Part shown: positions 4,999-7,305 of the stretch, piece after piece
Layout of the letters: every line of letters begins with the position of its first letter
Position numbering within the stretch: position 1 is the stretch's first letter
From: Patescibacteria group bacterium
GTDB taxonomy: Bacteria > Patescibacteriota > Patescibacteriia > 2-12-FULL-60-25
DNA: 7,305 bases
Direction of reading: 5' to 3'
Assembly: GCA_018824765.1 (NCBI GenBank)
Contig: JAHJFW010000063.1
Coordinates: 1 to 7,305, forward strand
Notes under the pieces: generated by a model
Told to the model about the DNA's origin: nothing
The model's input: only the letters and a program-made list of their open reading frames with translations
Database searches by the model: none
Position numbers and translations under genes: made by a program

Positions 4999-6111
4999 AA
5001 CAAACTCCCTATAAAGCCGCGTGTATTTCTTGACCATTATCTTCACATCAAATTCCGCGCGGGTTTTCGGAGCTGTCCTAACTGCGCGCATAACCGCATC
5101 GGCCGGATCGCCCAAAACCTTATTCAAAGCCGCGCTCCAAGCAGGCACGTCGCCAGCCGGCACAAACGTAATATCATCCTCAGCAAAAACTTCGCGCAAA
5201 GGCGGCAAATCCGAAGCGACAACCGGAACTCCGGCCGCAGCCGCTTCAATCGGCGCCAAACCCAAACCCTCGTAACGCGATGGAAAACACAACACATCCG
5301 ACTCTTTCAGCAAAACCGACACATCATCCCTGTATCCCAACCATTCGATTCTGGCGGCAATATGCAGCCTCTCTGCCAATGCGCGCAACTCCCGTTCCAA
5401 TGGTCCGGTGCCGGCAATGCCAAGCCTCCACGGCCGCTTAACCAAAGCCAGCGCCTTAAACAACGTCGCGTAATCTTTTTGTGGAAATAATCTGCCAACA
5501 CAAAGCAATCGCGGCACATCCTTAAACAATCCGGCGCCGCGTGCAAGCACGGAACCCATGTCTATGCCGTTTTTGATAACCTTGATCTTCTTGGCGGGAA
5601 TGCCGTCTTTTTCCTTCAAAACTCGTTTCACCTCCGCAGACACCGCCACAAATGCATCCGTTGGCGGCGCCAAACAGCGGTTCAACAAACGCTTGCCAAT
5701 GCCGTAACTCGGATTCACATTATGTTCGGTAGAAATAACAACGGGCACGCGCGCGAGCCAAGCCGCGATCCGTCCCCACGTGTCAGCCAAAAAAAGATGC
5801 GTATGAACGACAGACGGCTGCTCGGCGCGAAAAATCCGCCAGAGTTCGAGGATCGTGCCGATCCCGAAAAATCCGCGCCGCTCCAAAACCTTTACTCTGA
5901 TGCCGCTTTCCACAAACATCGGCAAAAGCTCGCCGCCGCCCAAAACCGTTACCACCTCAACGTCAAACCCTTCCTCCGGCAAATGCCGCGCTAATTCATA
6001 AACCATGCGTTCAGCGCCGCCGGCGCCGAGCGAATGCGTGACAAGCATCACAAGCGGCGTCTTGGAAGCCATGCGTGAATCTTGTGCGGTTGGCGATTCT
6101 TTGCCGCTCAT
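4996..6111 (-). CDS. GT4 family glycosyltransferase
   Basis: A predicted retaining GT-B glycosyltransferase (GT4), cytoplasmic or membrane-associated, adding a sugar to a lipid-linked or surface-glycan precursor. Over 371 aa, the N-terminal domain has LVTHSLGAGGAERMV (23-37) with the GGAER acceptor-side loop, VVHTHLF (101-107) and STEHN (127-131). The linker carries VIKNGID (178-184). The donor domain has CVGRLFPQKDY (204-214), GTGPLERE (234-241) and the complete E-x7-E motif at E281 and E289 within YEGLGLAPIEA. The order is full length for the family. The ATG overlaps the TGA of the upstream ligase-like gene as ATGA (6111-6108), which supports this start over the internal Met14 and suggests translational coupling. 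The stop is TGA, lying in the first heptamer of the downstream repeat array. The sugar specificity cannot be read from the sequence. Confidence 0.93.
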   Translation of the reverse strand: MSGKESPTAQDSRMASKTPLVMLVTHSLGAGGAERMVYELARHLPEEGFDVEVVTVLGGGELLPMFVESGIRVKVLERRGFFGIGTILELWRIFRAEQPSVVHTHLFLADTWGRIAAWLARVPVVISTEHNVNPSYGIGKRLLNRCLAPPTDAFVAVSAEVKRVLKEKDGIPAKKIKVIKNGIDMGSVLARGAGLFKDVPRLLCVGRLFPQKDYATLFKALALVKRPWRLGIAGTGPLERELRALAERLHIAARIEWLGYRDDVSVLLKESDVLCFPSRYEGLGLAPIEAAAAGVPVVASDLPPLREVFAEDDITFVPAGDVPAWSAALNKVLGDPADAVMRAVRTAPKTRAEFDVKIMVKKYTRLYREFV

Positions 6112-7305
6112 ACTTCGGGTTCGTTAAGCGCTGCGTTTTGCGTATCCAAAGCTGACAATGCCGCCAAAGCCAAACCCAAAGGCAGCCACATTTTTCCCGT
6201 CCAGTAATTCGTGTTGAAAAGTTGGTAAACGATCGCGCCGCCGGCTCCGGTGCTTAATAATAAAATTGCATGGCGCGCCGCACTATCACGTCGGCCTTTC
6301 AAGCCGCGCCGTAAAAGGCGCACGAATTGGAAGACAACGATCATGAAAGCGAGCAAGCCGAAAATGCCGGTTTCAGCCGCCAGCTTCTGCAAAAAGCCAT
6401 GCGAATCCAATGGCTCTCCATACTCCAATCTGAAAATCTGAGCCGAACCAACTCGCTCAAGAAATGTTCCGGCGCCCCCGCCGAACCACGGACCGGCTTG
6501 AAAAACTTCCATTGAAATTTCGAGCAATGCCAAACGCGTTGAATTGCTACTTTGTGCGATATTGGAGAATCCCACCTGAAGCATTAAGGCGGACAACGGA
6601 AGCAGCAAAAGCAAAACCGCGATAATCATCATCAAATGCCGGCGCAAAATATGGCGATATTCCACAGCCGCCAGAAAAACCGCCTGTAAAATAAAAACAA
6701 TCCAAACCGTTCTGGAAAACGTCAGTAATCCGACAAGAAGCTGTAACAGAGCCGAGCCTAGTAACAACCTGCTCCACTCTTTTTTCTTGACCAAAAAAGA
6801 GAGCGCCAAAGTTATCATCACTGTCACCGCCAATAACTCGGCCAAAAGATTATGGTTGTCTCCCAAGGCTGGCACGCCAAACATGGGTAATGGATGCGCG
6901 CGCCTGATGAACTGGCTGCCGGCGCCGACGAAAAACATCGATAGCGCGCCGTTCAAAGCCGCAATCGTTCCCACTGCCGCCATGGCACCCAAGGCCGCCA
7001 CCAAGCGCCGGCGCGACCGCAATAAGTTCACAGGCAAAGCTATGAAGGCGAGATAGCTGAACAAGACCGGCCGCATTGCAAACTTTGTTACCAAAACCGG
7101 ATCAGGTAAAAACGGCGAAAAGACTGAAGCGAGATGCGCGGCAAAGAGCAGAAAATATGAACCGGCCAACGGCAGTTTCGGCCGCCAATTCGTGTCATGC
7201 CTTCTAACCCATAAAAAAATTATCTTAAACGCCCACACCGCCAAAATAATCAGTAAAAGAGTTTCCGCCACGCTGATGTCAATGGAACCTCCAAAGGCGC
7301 GCTTG
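6108..7305 (-). CDS. O-antigen ligase/polymerase-like polytopic membrane protein (5' end probably outside window)
   Basis: A predicted WaaL/Wzy-like (O-antigen ligase, PF04932-type) integral membrane protein that would act on lipid-linked glycans at the outer face of the membrane. Counting from a GTG at 7271 (387 aa), there are about ten hydrophobic segments, near 4-22, 34-52, 66-84, 90-115, 140-160, 168-202, 213-233, 300-320, 334-352 and 360-375. Family-like motifs are LLTFSRTVW (182-190), GPWFGGGAGTF (260-270) in the outer loop, and HGFLQKLAAETGIFG (291-305), the HxxxLxxxxExGxxG block. The frame stays open beyond the GTG to the edge, reading AFGGSIDIS before VAETLLLII. This resembles the usual polar lead-in to the first helix of this family, so I judge the true start to lie beyond 7305. 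The gene ends in TGA, overlapping the next start by 4 bp. Ligase and polymerase activities cannot be separated from sequence. Confidence 0.85.
   Translation of the reverse strand, partial: KRAFGGSIDISVAETLLLIILAVWAFKIIFLWVRRHDTNWRPKLPLAGSYFLLFAAHLASVFSPFLPDPVLVTKFAMRPVLFSYLAFIALPVNLLRSRRRLVAALGAMAAVGTIAALNGALSMFFVGAGSQFIRRAHPLPMFGVPALGDNHNLLAELLAVTVMITLALSFLVKKKEWSRLLLGSALLQLLVGLLTFSRTVWIVFILQAVFLAAVEYRHILRRHLMMIIAVLLLLLPLSALMLQVGFSNIAQSSNSTRLALLEISMEVFQAGPWFGGGAGTFLERVGSAQIFRLEYGEPLDSHGFLQKLAAETGIFGLLAFMIVVFQFVRLLRRGLKGRRDSAARHAILLLSTGAGGAIVYQLFNTNYWTGKMWLPLGLALAALSALDTQNAALNEPEV

Overview
The window reads as one stretch of a bacterial surface-polysaccharide locus. Every gene I support lies on the minus strand, so transcription runs right to left. 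The likely source is an uncultivated bacterium of the candidate phyla radiation (Patescibacteria, Parcubacteria-like). This placement is an inference, based on weak or absent Shine-Dalgarno sequences, the style of the secreted GHL15/FG-GAP protein, repeat-filled intergenic gaps and roughly even GC. TGA is used as a stop by at least three genes, so the recoded-TGA code of Gracilibacteria/Absconditabacteria does not apply. No marker gene is present to fix the taxonomy.

Layout, in transcription order. (1) 7305-6108: a polytopic O-antigen ligase/polymerase-like protein, probably cut by the right edge. (2) 6111-4996: a GT4 glycosyltransferase, coupled to gene 1 by an ATGA overlap. (3) 4995-4555: a 441-base non-coding gap holding a heptamer-repeat array that abuts the stop codon of gene 2, a 28-bp perfect palindrome, a duplicated CGTCTC/GAGACG hairpin element that could act as a terminator, and a good sigma70-like promoter whose predicted start falls on the next ATG. 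(4) 4554-3343: a second GT4 enzyme with a four-cysteine insertion. (5) 3356-2679: a class I SAM-dependent methyltransferase overlapping gene 4 by 14 bp. (6) 2678-2455: a gap with a palindromic MITE/REP-like element and an 18-bp tandem duplication. (7) 2454-439: a secreted GHL15-type TIM-barrel protein fused to about five FG-GAP-like repeats. (8) 438-178: a second set of heptamer-repeat arrays. (9) 177-1: the N-terminus of an unrecognised, probably membrane-anchored protein that runs off the left edge.

How the genes may work together (inference): the two glycosyltransferases assemble a lipid-linked or surface glycan, the methyltransferase modifies a sugar or caps the chain, the O-antigen ligase-like protein transfers or polymerises the product outside the membrane, and the GHL15/FG-GAP protein binds or trims extracellular polysaccharide. 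The gap at 4555-4995 looks like a transcription-unit boundary.

The most unusual signal is non-coding. Both large gaps carry arrays of degenerate 7-bp repeats built from different words (GCACTCN in one; AATGACG, CGTAGAT, AATTTCC and AGCTACA in the other). The shared 7-bp period, rather than a shared sequence, is what links them.
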